Positions 9,970 through 22,400 of a stretch of 64,000 nt of DNA are shown piece by piece (position 1 is the first letter of the stretch; each line of letters begins with the position of its first letter). Source of the stretch: Exophiala sp. HKRS030 (lineage: Eukaryota > Ascomycota > Eurotiomycetes > Chaetothyriales > Herpotrichiellaceae); assembly GCA_023897205.1 (NCBI GenBank), contig JAHWDD010000005.1, positions 4,402,001-4,466,000 on the forward strand, written 5' to 3'. The notes below the pieces were generated by a model that was not told the origin of the DNA, ran no database searches, and was given only the letters and a program-made list of their open reading frames with translations. The translations under genes and the position numbers were made by a program.

Positions 9970-12900
9970 ATGGCGACCTTTGATATCCAAACCGGCAGCA
10001 GATTGGCAATATCAGAGGCTCTTTCCGATTCAAATCCAAACGTGGATTTGGTGCTGATACCTGGAGTTGGCACCGCGGCTATCCGGGAATGGGGTGTCTG
10101 TCAGCCTTCGTGGCTTTCGATGTTACAACGGGAACACACCCGGCTCAGAATTCTCGAGTTCCAGTACCAAATCCCACTTGATGATCACTTCTCCTGGCAA
10201 TCCTTCCTCGACCAAGGCGCAAATCTTCTCCGCGAACTCTCTCAGCTTCGGAGTGCTATCGAGGTACAAAAGCGCCCATTGCTTCTTATGTGCCACAGTC
10301 TTGGAGGATTCATCCTCAAACAGGCAATATCTATTGCAAACTTCCAACATCCGAGATATGATCTCCTTCTCAACGTCATAGTTGGCATGGTATTTCTTGG
10401 CACGCCGCATAGTTCACCAGGAGATAACACTCTCTGGGAGCAATGTTTATGGATTTTGAGAGCGGCCAACCCAGGGATCTCGAACAAGCAGGCGATACTC
10501 CAGAAGAGAAATGACACATCCCTGTTGACTAATTTAGGAGCTCGTTTTCAAGATGTCAATACCAATTTAGACATTTTGTCTGTGTATGAAGAGAAGAAGA
10601 CCATTATCTCCCGAACTTTCACCAGCAAGAAGTTACTTCTCGTTGACCTGGAATTGGCGAAGATCGGCGCACTGCGAGAGCAATGCTTTGGGTTACCTCT
10701 CTCACATCTCGATCTATGCAGCCTCAAGGATGAATATGGTGAGCCCGACAAGCATGTCGTCGACTGGATGGAAACTGTTTTGAGATACTCTATCAGCAAT
10801 GTAGAGGATCGGATGCGATCACATCGATCACGAACTCCATCTGACCACAGATCCGACAGTAGCAGCTGGAGTGAGGCCGCCGAGTACGTCCTCAGCCGGA
10901 ATGAAGAAAGCGCAGAGGCTGGAAACACTGGAGAAGGCCAATATGGATCCACAACATTTGATCTTGAGGTGATTCCTATAGTTGAGGCTTTCACTCCTGC
11001 AAGAAGGCAGGCGGTATTGCCATGCAGATCCTTGGGCGGCTACCCACGGAACAAAGAGTTCACGGGTAGGATTCACGAATTGGAATTGCTTGACAGCGTA
11101 TTGCTTCCTTCTCAAGACCGTCTGGTGTCTTCCGAATCTCAAGCATCAAGACATGTTACTCTGTGCGGGATGGCTGGTCTTGGGAAGACAGAACTCGCCT
11201 TAGAGTTTGCACATTCCCGACAAGAACGATTTGATGCCGTTTTCTGGATCCATGCTGACACTGTGAACAAGCTAGAACGTGATTTTGCGGATATCGCGGT
11301 CAAGCTTGGGCTCGAAGATGATAAGGAACCCCGGGACCTCGTGGTCGAAAGGGAGACAGCAAAAGGCTGGCTATCAAAACCTACGAAGCTCCTAGACCAA
11401 ACGCTCGATACTGTCGGCCAGACGGAGGCTTCCTGGTTGATTGTGCTGGACAATGCAGACAACCCGGACATCGTCAGTGAATACACGCACATATTCGGAT
11501 CTGGATCGTGGTTGATCACCAGCCGACATCCACTGGCGAAAACATCATTTTCTCGCGATACTACAGTCCTGGACCTGGAACCACTGGACAACCACACAGG
11601 TGCCCAGCTTCTCCAGAAATTGACCGGCGCAAACGATGACGATGATCTCTCGTTGGTGGTATCACAACGACTTGGTGGACTTCCACTGGCCATTGTTCAG
11701 ATGGCTGGCGTCATTCGCCGCGAGTATATGCCTCTCAAAGATTTCCTTGAAGTCTATGACGACGACACGAGAAATCCCATGGACTCTCCAACGGGATCAC
11801 TGAAGTCGTTGAACGTCCTAGAGCTAGAACTGGAGCAACGACCGGCGAGAGCTAGAGGCTCAATCGCGTCAATCTGGGCTATTGACGCGTTGAAGCCGCC
11901 TTCGCGGAGTTTACTCGAGGCGATGATCTTTCTAGATCCAGATTGCATACAAGACTACCTGATGAAAGATCGCTGTGCTCAAGTCATCACGGATGCCTCC
12001 TTTCCCAAGCGTCTAAAGGGTTTCTTCGCGGCCCGTGCTGCCTTGATGGACAGCTCCTTACTGAAGACGATTAATGACGATACTGGCGTGAGGATTCACA
12101 GGGTCCTTCAGGACGCCGTCAGAGTGAATTTGAGACGGAAATTGGACGTAATCTTTGCAGACACGGTGGCTGTCTTGTATGAAGCGTGGCCTTCTGCAGC
12201 CATGCACAAGGTCCACGACGTCGAGAGGTGGCCACGATGCAAAGAACTCTACCAGCACGTGAGCTATCTCCGAGCTGAGTACAAGGAGCGGTTGCTTGAA
12301 GGCAAGAATCTATCGAAGTATCAATACGCGAAGCTGTTGTATGAAGCTGGATGGTAAGTCAAACATTGATGATATGCTAAGACCTTTGCAACCCTGTTTT
12401 GGGTTTTGACTTACCATTGAATTAATAGGTATCAACATGCGAAAGGCAACTCTTTTGCTATCCGGGACATGCTTGACGAATCATGGAGAATTTGCCAGAC
12501 TTGCGAAGAAAGCGAGCAAATTCAAAATCTACTCGCGGACATCCATTATACAATGGGTGCCATAGCTAGTGAGACCAACGATCCGGAATTGTGCATGAAA
12601 CATACAAGGGCTCTTCTGGACATGCGAATGCAGATTTTCGAGAAGACCGAGATCCGAGATGTACGCCTAGCTATTGCCTACAATGAAAACGGAATAGCAA
12701 GGATGATGTCTCGCGACTTTGACGGAGCCGAGAAGTGCTTTGAGAACGCGATTGACGTGTACAGCTCGCTGCCGGACTTTCGAAAGGACATGAACACCGT
12801 TTCACACGCAAATCGAGGTTTGGCTGCTTGGCTGAAAGGCGATTTACTACGTGCAATCAAGATATTCGAGGATGCAATTCGAGACCGGGAAGAGCTTTTC

Positions 12901-13519
12901 GGTTTTCTGGACAAAGAGAATTTCCGGTGAGCTAATCCCCGGCCTACGTGACCTTTATCGTTTGATATAATGTTAACATTTCAACAGTTGTGGGCGCTTG
13001 TGGTATGGTCTGGGCAATGTGAGATGGAGCCTCGGACAATTTCAGCAGAGCTGGGAATGCCATCAAAATGCTTTCAAGCAAGCTCAGGCTACCGTGGGCG
13101 TTCGACATCATCGCTTCGCGGACATTTGCCATCGGATTGCACAGCATTTGCTCCGCCACAGCAACCTCAACCAGGACAATCTAGCCTTATCGAAGTGGGT
13201 TCTTTGTGACAACTACCACCCAAGTACGACTTCTTGAAGCTGACTACAGCCCAGAACATATCTCGAGCAAGCTCGTGAGGCTATCGACCAAGCTTTGGGG
13301 ATCTGGGTCACCCACCAAGCTACCTATAGACCGGAGCTAGCGCGCTCCTCCTTCCTCAAGGCAAAAATCCTTCATCGCGCCGGTGCAGTAGAAGATGCTT
13401 CAGCGCTTTTAAAACATGCTGCTCAATCACGAAGGGAACTTTCCGCGGGTGCCAACAAACCCGATCGGGCCTTAATGGAAGAGGACTTTGACGAACTTGT
13501 CACATTCTGGTCCAAGTGA
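9970..13519 (+). CDS. NLR-like protein: alpha/beta-hydrolase (SesB-like) domain, NB-ARC, TPR
   Basis: Exons 9970-12353, 12429-12926, 12988-13194 and 13255-13519 give about 1117 residues; all introns are GT-AG and in phase. Residues 1-270 resemble a lipase-like alpha/beta hydrolase: VDLVLIPGVG, the nucleophile elbow CHSLGGF (Ser near 107), and VFLGTPH. An NB-ARC NTPase follows: P-loop GMAGLGKTELALEFAH near 400, kinase-2 WLIVLDNADN near 490, GSWLITSRHP, and LGGLPLA near 567. The C-terminal 300 residues are TPR-like helices (LALSKTYLEQAREAIDQALG). This three-part layout is that of fungal STAND/NLR proteins, in which ligand sensing by repeats drives oligomerisation and activates the N-terminal effector in non-self recognition or cell death. 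The ATG at 9970 is the first in frame, because the frame is closed upstream. The ligand is unknown. It converges on the amidase gene with a 64-bp gap. Confidence 0.92.
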
Positions 13520-13583
13520 TATTTCGATGTGAGAGTAGAGCGGCCGAGATAGAGAAGGCAGGGTCTTAGCCTAGGGACCAAGG

Positions 13584-15557
13584 TTAGAACATCTCTGAGC
13601 CAACCCGAACTGCACATGGCCGGCCGGAAGCGTGGAGTACAGTTGTGGCTGCATTGATCAGATCAAGATCCTTTCCGGGCACTTCTAGCAGGTTCACGCA
13701 AATTGGAAGTTGTTCTTCACGTTCGGTGATGCGGGATTTAAACGGCATTTGTGCTATTGGAATGACAAGATCCGGGCAACCCAATATAGGAGACAGGAAA
13801 AGGGGATCGAATCCGCTTTGTACGGTGGGTGGAGTAGGGGGATGATCGCGGTAGTTTGGTACTCCCTCTGAGATGGGCATCACCAAAATTGAGTTGCTTT
13901 CCGGACCTCCCATGACTTCGGTGAGAAACCAAGACTTGTAGACCTTCAACCGGCGCAGACCCTCCTGGTGCTGGTCCTTTGTAACCCCCTTGCCTAGGTT
14001 CCATCGCCATTTCACGAAAGAATTCACGAAGGGTTGCTTACCGTACTTGTTCACATACCGGTCGCGAAATGAAGCCTGGCTGTGATAGAACCCGTGGTAG
14101 AAGGTCTGGACAATAACATCGCTGAGATAGGCTTCGAGATCCTGGCCCTCGCAACCTTCTGGAGGTGAATCTAGCCATTTCTGCCTTATCGAGACTGGTT
14201 CCAGCGTGCCATTGATTGAAATCCTGAGGTCATCAACAAAGGAGTTAAGGTGTCCCAAATGCTGTTCGTTATCTTTCGGCCAGTAGTCTTGGGGATACAA
14301 GATGCAAGCCGGTTTTGGTGTGATTCCAGCGCTTGTCTTTGATTCGAGATGGCACCATAACGAGGCGATGGAAGCAAACTTGGTCAGGTCTCGAGACAGA
14401 ATGACTGGAGTATCAAATTGCAGAAAAGTCGGCCACATCCCTCCAAGGTCCACAAGGTCATGTGTTGGACGATATTGAAAGCATCCATTGGCTGCGGCGG
14501 GGCGTCTTCCACTTCCAGAAGTATCTTCTGCTATGGTAAAGTCAAGCCAGTCGTAAGCAGCAATCGCAGCCGCACTTCCACTGCTGCTCCCAGCTGGGGA
14601 TTGATAGCCGTCAGCTCTCGGGTTGAACGGACCATGGTAATCAATGGCCTCGGTCGGCTCTTCTCTTGATATCATTGAGCTGATCTTGGTCGTTCCTACT
14701 ACGCGTGCACCAGCGTCGACGAGTTTCTTCACACATACTGCCGTAGAAGTGGAGGGTGTACTGATGTCGTAAAAAGCTCTGTTGCATAGTGTCGTTGTCA
14801 ATCCATTGATGTCGAACATGTCCTTGACAGCAATGCGCATCCCATCTAAAGCTTCTTCAGAGAGCTTTGCTGCACGCGAGGGTGCCGCAATGCTCAAAGT
14901 CTGATATTGCGCACCAGAGATCCTCAACGGGATATACACGATATCATCGACACTATTTTACGGTCAGCAAATAGTACGACGGGAGTAGTCATGGCTAATA
15001 GTACTTCGTTGCTTCAGGTGGCTCTACCGCAACCATAAAGGCGCCCTGGATATCGTCATATAATCTGGACACTTGCCACAATGAACCATCTTGGAAGAGG
15101 TACGGCCCTGGCATCAGGAAGGTCTTAGGGTGTGACCACCGCTCCAGTGAGAGAATTTTGCTGCCGTAAGAGCTGACGAAAACGTGTTCATTATGGACAT
15201 TTCCTCTTGGGTTGCCAGGCCCATCTACCAGAAGGATATTGGCCAAGAATTCCGGCTGCAAGACGTCGTCATTTTGCAAGAGGTGGTCAATGTACGACAG
15301 TTGGTCGTCCTTTGAGGAAACTTTGGAAAATGTTCGTGGCAAGATGGTTAGCAACGCCTTGGAGGGCCATCCTATGCCGTCGGGACACTTTTGACATAGT
15401 GATTAGCAACATCCGCCTGCCCAGATATCAAAGACCCTTGGCTTACCTTCAATCGATGGCTTGCAACATATTTGAGGTCTTGAAGCTCAAACAACAACAA
15501 GTGGCCGACCGGCCGAAGGTTGCTTACTCGACGCGCAGTCTGCACCGAGCGCGTCAT
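13584..15557 (-). CDS. Amidase-signature protein with about 165-residue N-terminal extension
   Basis: Exons complement(13584-14952, 15005-15387, 15447-15557) give 620 residues; an in-frame ATG at 15629 would add 24. The introns have CTGAC and GCTAAT branch points. The C-terminal part is an amidase-signature hydrolase with a Ser-cisSer-Lys triad: Lys in GMRIAVKDMFDINGL, cis-Ser in SPAGSSSGSAAA, and nucleophile Ser in EDTSGSGRRPAA. The usual TDTGGSIR motif is changed to DTSGSGRRPA, as in a fungal subclass. The first 165 residues, rich in aromatic and acidic positions, are not part of the amidase fold; similar extensions occur in uncharacterised fungal homologues. There is no secretion signal I would trust. 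The substrate is an amide or ester and is unknown. It lies tail to tail with the NLR gene, with no shown functional link. Confidence 0.87.
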
Positions 15558-17691
15558 GGCGGGCAGATGTTGAGCTGAAGATTGAATGTTTCGAAACGAG
15601 GGGCGGCAGCAACAGAGCAGATTGATCATTATTAGTCATAGAGCCCACTTCACTTCCCAAATTGCCGTGTGGCAGGAACGATGTGTTTTGTCGGGTGATG
15701 ATACAGTTACGCGCAACCAGAGGCAGGCCTCGACCCTCGGAGCGTCAGGTCGGAAGATCTGCGAATGGTATCACCATGACTGGCAGGCGGCTTGTGTATT
15801 GTAATGAAGCTGTTTTACAGATATCCATGTTTCCAAAGTGGAAGTTAGGTTTAGCGGGGAAGGTAGCCTTAGAAACGGTAAACCAAGGCACCAACGGAGT
15901 ACAAGGCAGCGCAGCCGGATCAAGGATCGAACGAATGAGATCATGAAGCTTAGGGCAGTGCAAATGCCTTCAGAATCAAAGAATTCGCCATGTTTCGAGT
16001 TGTCCAGCTAAGTCGGGCACGTCGGGCCACCATCTAATGACCTTAGTAGTGGAACGACCTATGCACGCCACGAATGAATATGCGACAGGGATGGGTCCTT
16101 GATTCCGGGACCCAAAGGCGTTCTCCTACCCTTTCCAGACGTACGAGCTCTTACCACTGTTATCAGCGGTACCATAACGACCCTTAACCTAGTCGGTATT
16201 AAACGGGTTGCACGATTTTATCAATCGACACTCGGAGCTACGTTCGGAGGTGGGCGAGAAGATTGATGGGAGTAGGTAGCACGCAATACATGGGCCAACC
16301 CCATTCGACTCCCGGGGTCAGCTTGAAAGTCGATGTCGACCTACGCCTGTAGATGGGCAATATACTTGTATCGATGGCTAGCCAACTTCCTCATAATTGT
16401 TCTTCCAAGCCACCTATCTTGTCCCCACGCTCTCGGGTGAGCCGCACACGAAACGCACCCACCAAGCACAATGACACCATCCCGACGACAGCCTACGCCG
16501 AAGAGAGCGGTACGCACAACCATTGAAGAGCCGAGAGCCGAGATGGCTGCGCCAAAATCGATTGTATAATGTATATTGGCGTCAGCCGAAGAGACCCAGG
16601 TGTTATGGATGCTTATCTACCTTGCTCAGCTTATACTGAGTACTTACGAAGACAGCACGCCTCTTGTGAATGGGTAGATCAAAACTGCAACAGAATTTAC
16701 TCAATCACGACATCAGCACTCTGTGGCCTTTGATACAGTAGGGAAGAGGATTTTGCTTGGGAAAGTGGGAAAAGCTTCGTGATCTTTGGGCATTATACCA
16801 TGCTCACAACCCCGACACAATGAGGCTGAGCCAGTCGTGGATTCGTGGCAGAGTGTAGGGCAGGCGAGGCACTAACCAAGTAAGCATTTACTGGATCCTG
16901 GCACCCCCTTTAGCCGGATAGATCATGCAGGTACGTCACCTCCCGCTCACCAGTTTTATCCTTTTTGCCCAATGTTCTTTCGTCTTCTTCTTGCCCTCTG
17001 AAGTCCATTTTCCTAGGAGCTTAGAGTCTAGAGGAATTTCGAGACAGAATGCTGATGTAGAGGCCAATACATTAGAATGAAGAGCTTTACAATTGGGTAC
17101 AGTTCGACATCCGACATTCTGATCGTAGCGTATTAGCATAACAATCAACAATGCGAGACTTGCGTGTTTGGACTTTAAGACAGCTGTACAGCTGTACTCG
17201 TCATGGTCGGATCATCTGGAGGATTCGAAGAAGTCTGTCTCTCCACTCCACCATGCTTAGTTGTGCGTATTCTGTGGTCTTTGGACCCTGTAAGGGTGTC
17301 AGGGACCATCGAAAAGAAACTCTGCTCGAACCTTGCGAATGACACCAGCCGCCACCCGAGCAAAAAGCTAACTATTTTTTCCCCATTGTAACAACTGGCA
17401 AAGACTTTTTATTGTGGGGAACAAGAGTTGCTTGTTGGATGGTCTGGGTTTCTTAATTGCTCAACGTCTTTTTCGCTTAGTCCGACTCCGTCATCACCCT
17501 ACCCTCCCCTCCCCGCCCGTGTAGAGTATTTTTGCTGTGTTCTTTCTTTAGATATACAGAATTATTATTTATTTGGTATTTCTCTAATTCTTTTCCTCGC
17601 TTATTCTGTTTCTAGCCCGACAATCTTCTTATCACATTCGCTTGAATACTCTATATTTTTGCCTAATACCTGAGATCTCACCTATCTCGCT
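15558..17691. other. Intergenic stretch upstream of the glucanase
   Basis: No gene is supported in these 2.1 kb. From 17460 to 17690 the plus strand becomes pyrimidine-rich (many TTC, CTC and TTTTCC runs). This is typical of a fungal core promoter and transcription start region, and fits the GH17 gene starting at 17692. Confidence 0.5.
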
Positions 17692-18754
17692 ATGCGATCC
17701 TCACAATTGCTCGCCCTGGTGGCATCTACTGCAACTCTGCTTCCATCAACTACGCTCGCTGCATACAAAGGCTTCAACTATGGATCAACAGGCCGTGACC
17801 AAGCCGCCTTTGAGGGCGAATTCAACTCAGCCAAGAACTTAGCCGGCTCAAGCTACACCTCTGCACGACTTTACACAATGATCCAGGACGGCACCACCAA
17901 CACGCCCATCTCAGCCATCCCCGCCGCCATCAGCACCAGCACCACACTGCTACTAGGTCTCTGGGCGTCGGCAGGTGACGCCCAGTTCCAGAACGAACTG
18001 GCGGCGTTGAACGCGGCTATTGCCCAATATGGATCGGCGTTTACCGATTTGATTGCAGGCATCAGTGTGGGATCCGAGGACGTCTATCGTATCACACCTA
18101 TTGGTGTGGCTAGCAATGCTGGCGTTGGTGTTGGGCCGGATGTGTTGATCAACTATATTGGACAGGTGCGCAGTGCGATTGCGGGCACTGGTGCTGCTGG
18201 AAAGCCCGTCGGACATGTCGACACATACAATGTCTGGACCAATGCTAGTCAGAATGCGTTGATTGCGGCGTCGGATTTCTTGGGCGTGGATGCTTATCCT
18301 TACTATGAGACCACTGTGAGTACAGAATCGTTCTTGTGAAGAAAACATCCGTTTTCGCTGGTGGAATCATTTCCTCGAGCATTTACTTTCCCTCCCCCTC
18401 GTTGTCATCTTGTTGCTAACCTCTTTTCTCTCTCGCTAACAGAAAGCAAACTCTATTGCCAACGCCAACGCAACTTTCTGGGACGACTACACGCAGACAG
18501 TGGCAGCCAGCCAGGGCAAACCCGTCTGGATCACCGAGACCGGCTGGCCTGTGTCTGGTCCCAGCATGAACGAAGCCGTGGCATCTGTCGACAATGCAAA
18601 GATCTATTATGACGATGTTGCTTGCCATGCGTTTGCCAGCAATATCAATACCTGGTGGTATATCTTGCAAGATAGTGGTGCAGACCCGAGTTTTGGTCTC
18701 GTGGGTGCGGGATCTCCACCGCCAACGACTCCTTTGTTTGATTTGGCTTGTTAG
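17692..18754 (+). CDS. Secreted GH17 glucan endo-1,3-beta-glucosidase
   Basis: Exons 17692-18315 and 18443-18754 encode 311 residues; the 18316-18442 intron is GT-AG in phase 0. The N-terminus is a clear signal peptide with a hydrophobic core (LLALVASTATLL) and likely cleavage after TTLA. The mature part starts with YKGFNYGS, the first beta strand of GH17 enzymes. The acid/base Glu lies in GISVGSEDVYR (about residue 130) and the nucleophile Glu in WITETGWP; INTWWYILQDS closes the barrel. GH17 enzymes hydrolyse or rearrange beta-1,3-glucan of the cell wall during growth and separation. No Ser/Thr-rich tail or GPI signal is present, so a soluble or wall-associated protein is expected. The family is certain; the exact activity (hydrolase or transglycosylase) is not. 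Confidence 0.95.
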
Positions 18755-19484
18755 ATGATTATACCTTTGCATAAAAGCCCGGGAGAAGAGTCATCTTGGG
18801 ATCTCAGCAGAGCTGTTGAGATATGACTTGCTATGTGTATATGGGTATCTATATGGAAACGTGGAACGGTCGTGAATAGAGATATCATAGAATGGGTGGG
18901 GATATGCATGAGACATGAACATAGATATGGACTTTTCGGGATATATAAAACTCTAGAATACAGTAATTTTGATACATCTGAACACGAAGGTCTAAATCAA
19001 GGGCGATGATGCCGAGTGTCCCATGATGGAGTTGAAACCTGAGAGCAAGTTGAATGCTTGTGTTTATCAATGTTTTGATCGCTGCGTCATTCCAACCATT
19101 CCTTGACTGTCCCTTCTAGCCAATCAGAAACATCAATAATCACGTGATCGACTGTTTTCCTTTCCGCTTTGGGATTTGACAACAACAAGTTACATCTCGA
19201 CCCACCCACTTCTATATCTCTTCATGCGATCAATACATTTCCTTTCGTCTCTGGAAGACTCGACTAACAACAGGTAATCAAAGCACAGCGTAACACCACA
19301 AGTCGCTTAAATATCTTGCGGCTCCTCCCACTACGCTGCAACCTCGACATTAATCCACTACGGGATCTATCAGATCCAAATTCTATGGCAGCGGAACGAC
19401 GAATTTCACATTTCAATCATTGATCCTACAAAAACAGAAAAATTGATCCAGACTATCATCAAACAACCCCCCACCACCGCCATA
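18755..19484. other. Intergenic region containing the BRCT gene promoter
   Basis: This region separates the GH17 stop from the ATG of the next gene on the same strand. The first 300 bases are 3' UTR-like and A/T-rich. The second half carries a CCAAT box and a CACGTG box described separately. Confidence 0.5.
19120..19146. promoter_or_regulatory. CCAAT box and CACGTG E-box upstream of the BRCT gene
   Basis: CCAAT at 19120-19124 is the core bound by the fungal HAP/CBC complex. The palindrome CACGTG at 19141-19146 is a bHLH site (Cbf1 type). They lie 17 bp apart, about 340-365 bp upstream of the ATG at 19485. Function is inferred from motif and position only. Confidence 0.4.
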
Positions 19485-22400
19485 ATGGCACCTCGAAAGG
19501 CAGCCAGTCCAGCAAAACCTCGACGCGTAACACGCGCTCAAGCCTCTGAACCCGAATCTACGATCACCATTGCAGAGCCACCCAAACGACGAACCACCAC
19601 AAAACCATCTGTTCCTAGTACGACCGCTGTTAAGAAAGCAGAGGTCAAATCACGGGTCACCAAGAAATCCACGACCGCAGCACCCACCACAAAGACTAGT
19701 CAGACCACCGCTCGATCGTCGAGGACGAAACGTGCAGCACTGACGGAAGAGCTTGAAAGTGTGCACGAACAGGACGAACAAGATGATGACGAACTTGCGC
19801 CCTCGAATGACGTGACAGTGCAGGTGACATCAACAACGAGAGCGGGATCGCGGACTTCAAGAGCACAACCAACCAATGTTGTTTCGGCGTTGGCTTCCGC
19901 TCCAAGACGGCGTATTAAAGTCACACCGCTAGACGCTGCGAATCATGAGCCTGTCGCTGTGCATGAACCAGAGGTCAAGGAAGAGAAAAAGAGTTCCAGC
20001 ACAAAATCGAAAAAGGAAAAACCATCCGGCACAAAGTCAACGGCATCTTCTCGAAGTAAGCGCAGTGCTGTCAAGGCGATGTCCAATGACCCAAGCGACG
20101 AGACTGCCGAAACTGAGGTGGCCGAACCACTGCCCAAGAAGAGAGGCAGAGGTCGAACAGGCACTATCGAGAAAGAAGTATCAGAACCACAATCTGAAGT
20201 GCCAGTACCCAAAACACGTGGTCGGCCAAAGAAAGAAAAATCTACTGAGGCTAGTACCGAGATCTCTGATCCTGTTGTGTCCACGAGACAAACCCGAGCT
20301 CGAGCTGCTTCGACTGCTTCTGCCACTAGTATTGGTCCAACTATCACAGTTGCAATTCCCCGGAAAAAGGTCACCTTCCAAGATCTGCCTGACGAAGAAG
20401 ATGAGAAGGAGAACATTCGACCAGTTACAAAGGCGGCGAAGAAGGCTTCGAACACCTCTACAAAGAAGACTGACACTTCTGTAAAAGGCATGAAAGCCAA
20501 ACCAATTCGCAAACCAGCAAGCACGTCTGCGGCCAAATCTGTCCGAGGTCGTGCAGCCTCCAAAGTGGTGGAGGAGGATAAGACCGTAGTCAACGAGATG
20601 TCTGAGAAAATCCAACACAGAGCATTGACACCTAAGAAAATCACACAGGTTGCCAAAGCGTCTTTCTCGGACACTGAGGATGAAGAGGATGAATTGGCTG
20701 GAGCAAAGACTCCAGTTCGTGATCTTAGCATGTCTCCTAAGCGTGGGATCATCGGCTCAGCAATGCGTACTACATCTCCAGTCAAGAAGTTAGATTTCAC
20801 GCCTGCACTTAACGCTCATCCCAAATCGCCAGAAAGGATCAATAATGTCGGACTAGGAGCCATGCTGAGTCCTGCACGTCGCAACCCATTCTCACCAGCC
20901 AAAGAGATGTTCGACCAATCTCCAAGACGAGCCCCAGAAGGTGTGACTGTTTTCAGAGCGCAACTTCCGGACTTGAACAATCCATCGGTTACACTTTTCA
21001 ATGCGTCAAAGACTCAATCTCTTCTCCAGTCTCCAAAGCGCGGCTTGGCCGACGCTTCAATCTTCCCAGCATCAGCCGCGAAACTCTCGAAATCACCTTT
21101 CAAAGCTTCTCTTCTATCATCTCCTGCCAGAAGACTTTTTTCTCCATCGAAGCAGAAGACTCCGGCTCGTAATTCTCCATCACCAACCAAAAAAGCAACC
21201 ACAACTCCACTTTCCGAGGCTTCAATTAAAAGCTCGGGAGATTTAGATATTGAGGTGACTTCTCACTTCCGTCCTTCAATGTCCCCACATCGCTCTGCCA
21301 GAGTCTACACTATGAGTGATGATGAACTAGCCCAGGAAAATGCTGGATTCCTCGATTTCGATCAGTCGGTACTCAATGTGCGAAGTCCTCTGAAAGTGGA
21401 CAAAGTGAAAGCAGTAGTGGAGCTCCCAGTTGCTGAGAAGGCTGATCCTGTTGGATCTGACGAAGAGGTGGCTCAAGTTGAGGAGTCTATGGAGGAACGA
21501 AGTCAGCTTGCCGATTGGGCAGAGGCCGATCCTGCTCCGGCTCAAGTTGATGTTGATGAGACTCTTGCGGACCCAGATGTACAAGAAGAGCAAGAGCATG
21601 ATGACACTATAATGGAGGATGTGGCATCTGAAAAGGAGTCAAGTCCAATTTCGGAGAGGGAGGAATCTTTCGTCAAGCTTGCCGACATATCGAGACCTAC
21701 GCCAAGATTGTCAAATGCCCTTTTCAATCGCTTAAGAGATGTTGATGATGAAGAATCATCAGAAGATGAACTCGCCGCAGAGCATACTCCAGATCACCGC
21801 ATCAACAGACCCACTTTCAGATCGAGTTTGAATCAGTCCATGATTCGATCTCGTCTATCTTCTGCAATTGCTCCTCCTAGCGCTGCTCGAAATATGGGAT
21901 TTACACCTCTTGCGACCCAAATGCGTGGATGGACCGCATCTAGTCCAGAGAAGAGAGTTCGAGCAAGTGACATTGCTGCTCAGTCTCGTGGCTTGTTCTC
22001 ACCAGTCGCACGGGTCCATGTAGAAGGATCTGTTGAGTTGACAAGACAAGAAACACCTGGGCGATCTGCTAAGAAACGCAAGTCGATGGTATCCCGGCTT
22101 TCATATGGTCCATCCGTTGTGGAAAGTCCCGCGAATCCTGATTTCTTTGCCGACGGTATGACGGCTCAAGAATACGATGAGAACAATGAGAACTCTGACG
22201 TTGAGGAAGTCTATCATCATGAAGATCTTCATAGTCTCATTCCAGATCCTGAAGTGCAAGCAGATGTTATCTCACAATTAGCCAACGAGAGCAAGGAGCT
22301 ATCAGAAGCTCGAGATGAAGACAGTGACTTTGACGAGACAGAGCATACACCCGGCGAGATCACCACCGACTTGATCAAGTTCACAAATGCTTCTGATACT

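Noticed and set aside
4557..15557. A full secondary-metabolite cluster
   Set aside because: A transporter, an oxygenase and an amidase are present, but there is no polyketide synthase, peptide synthetase, terpene synthase or cluster-type regulator in the window.
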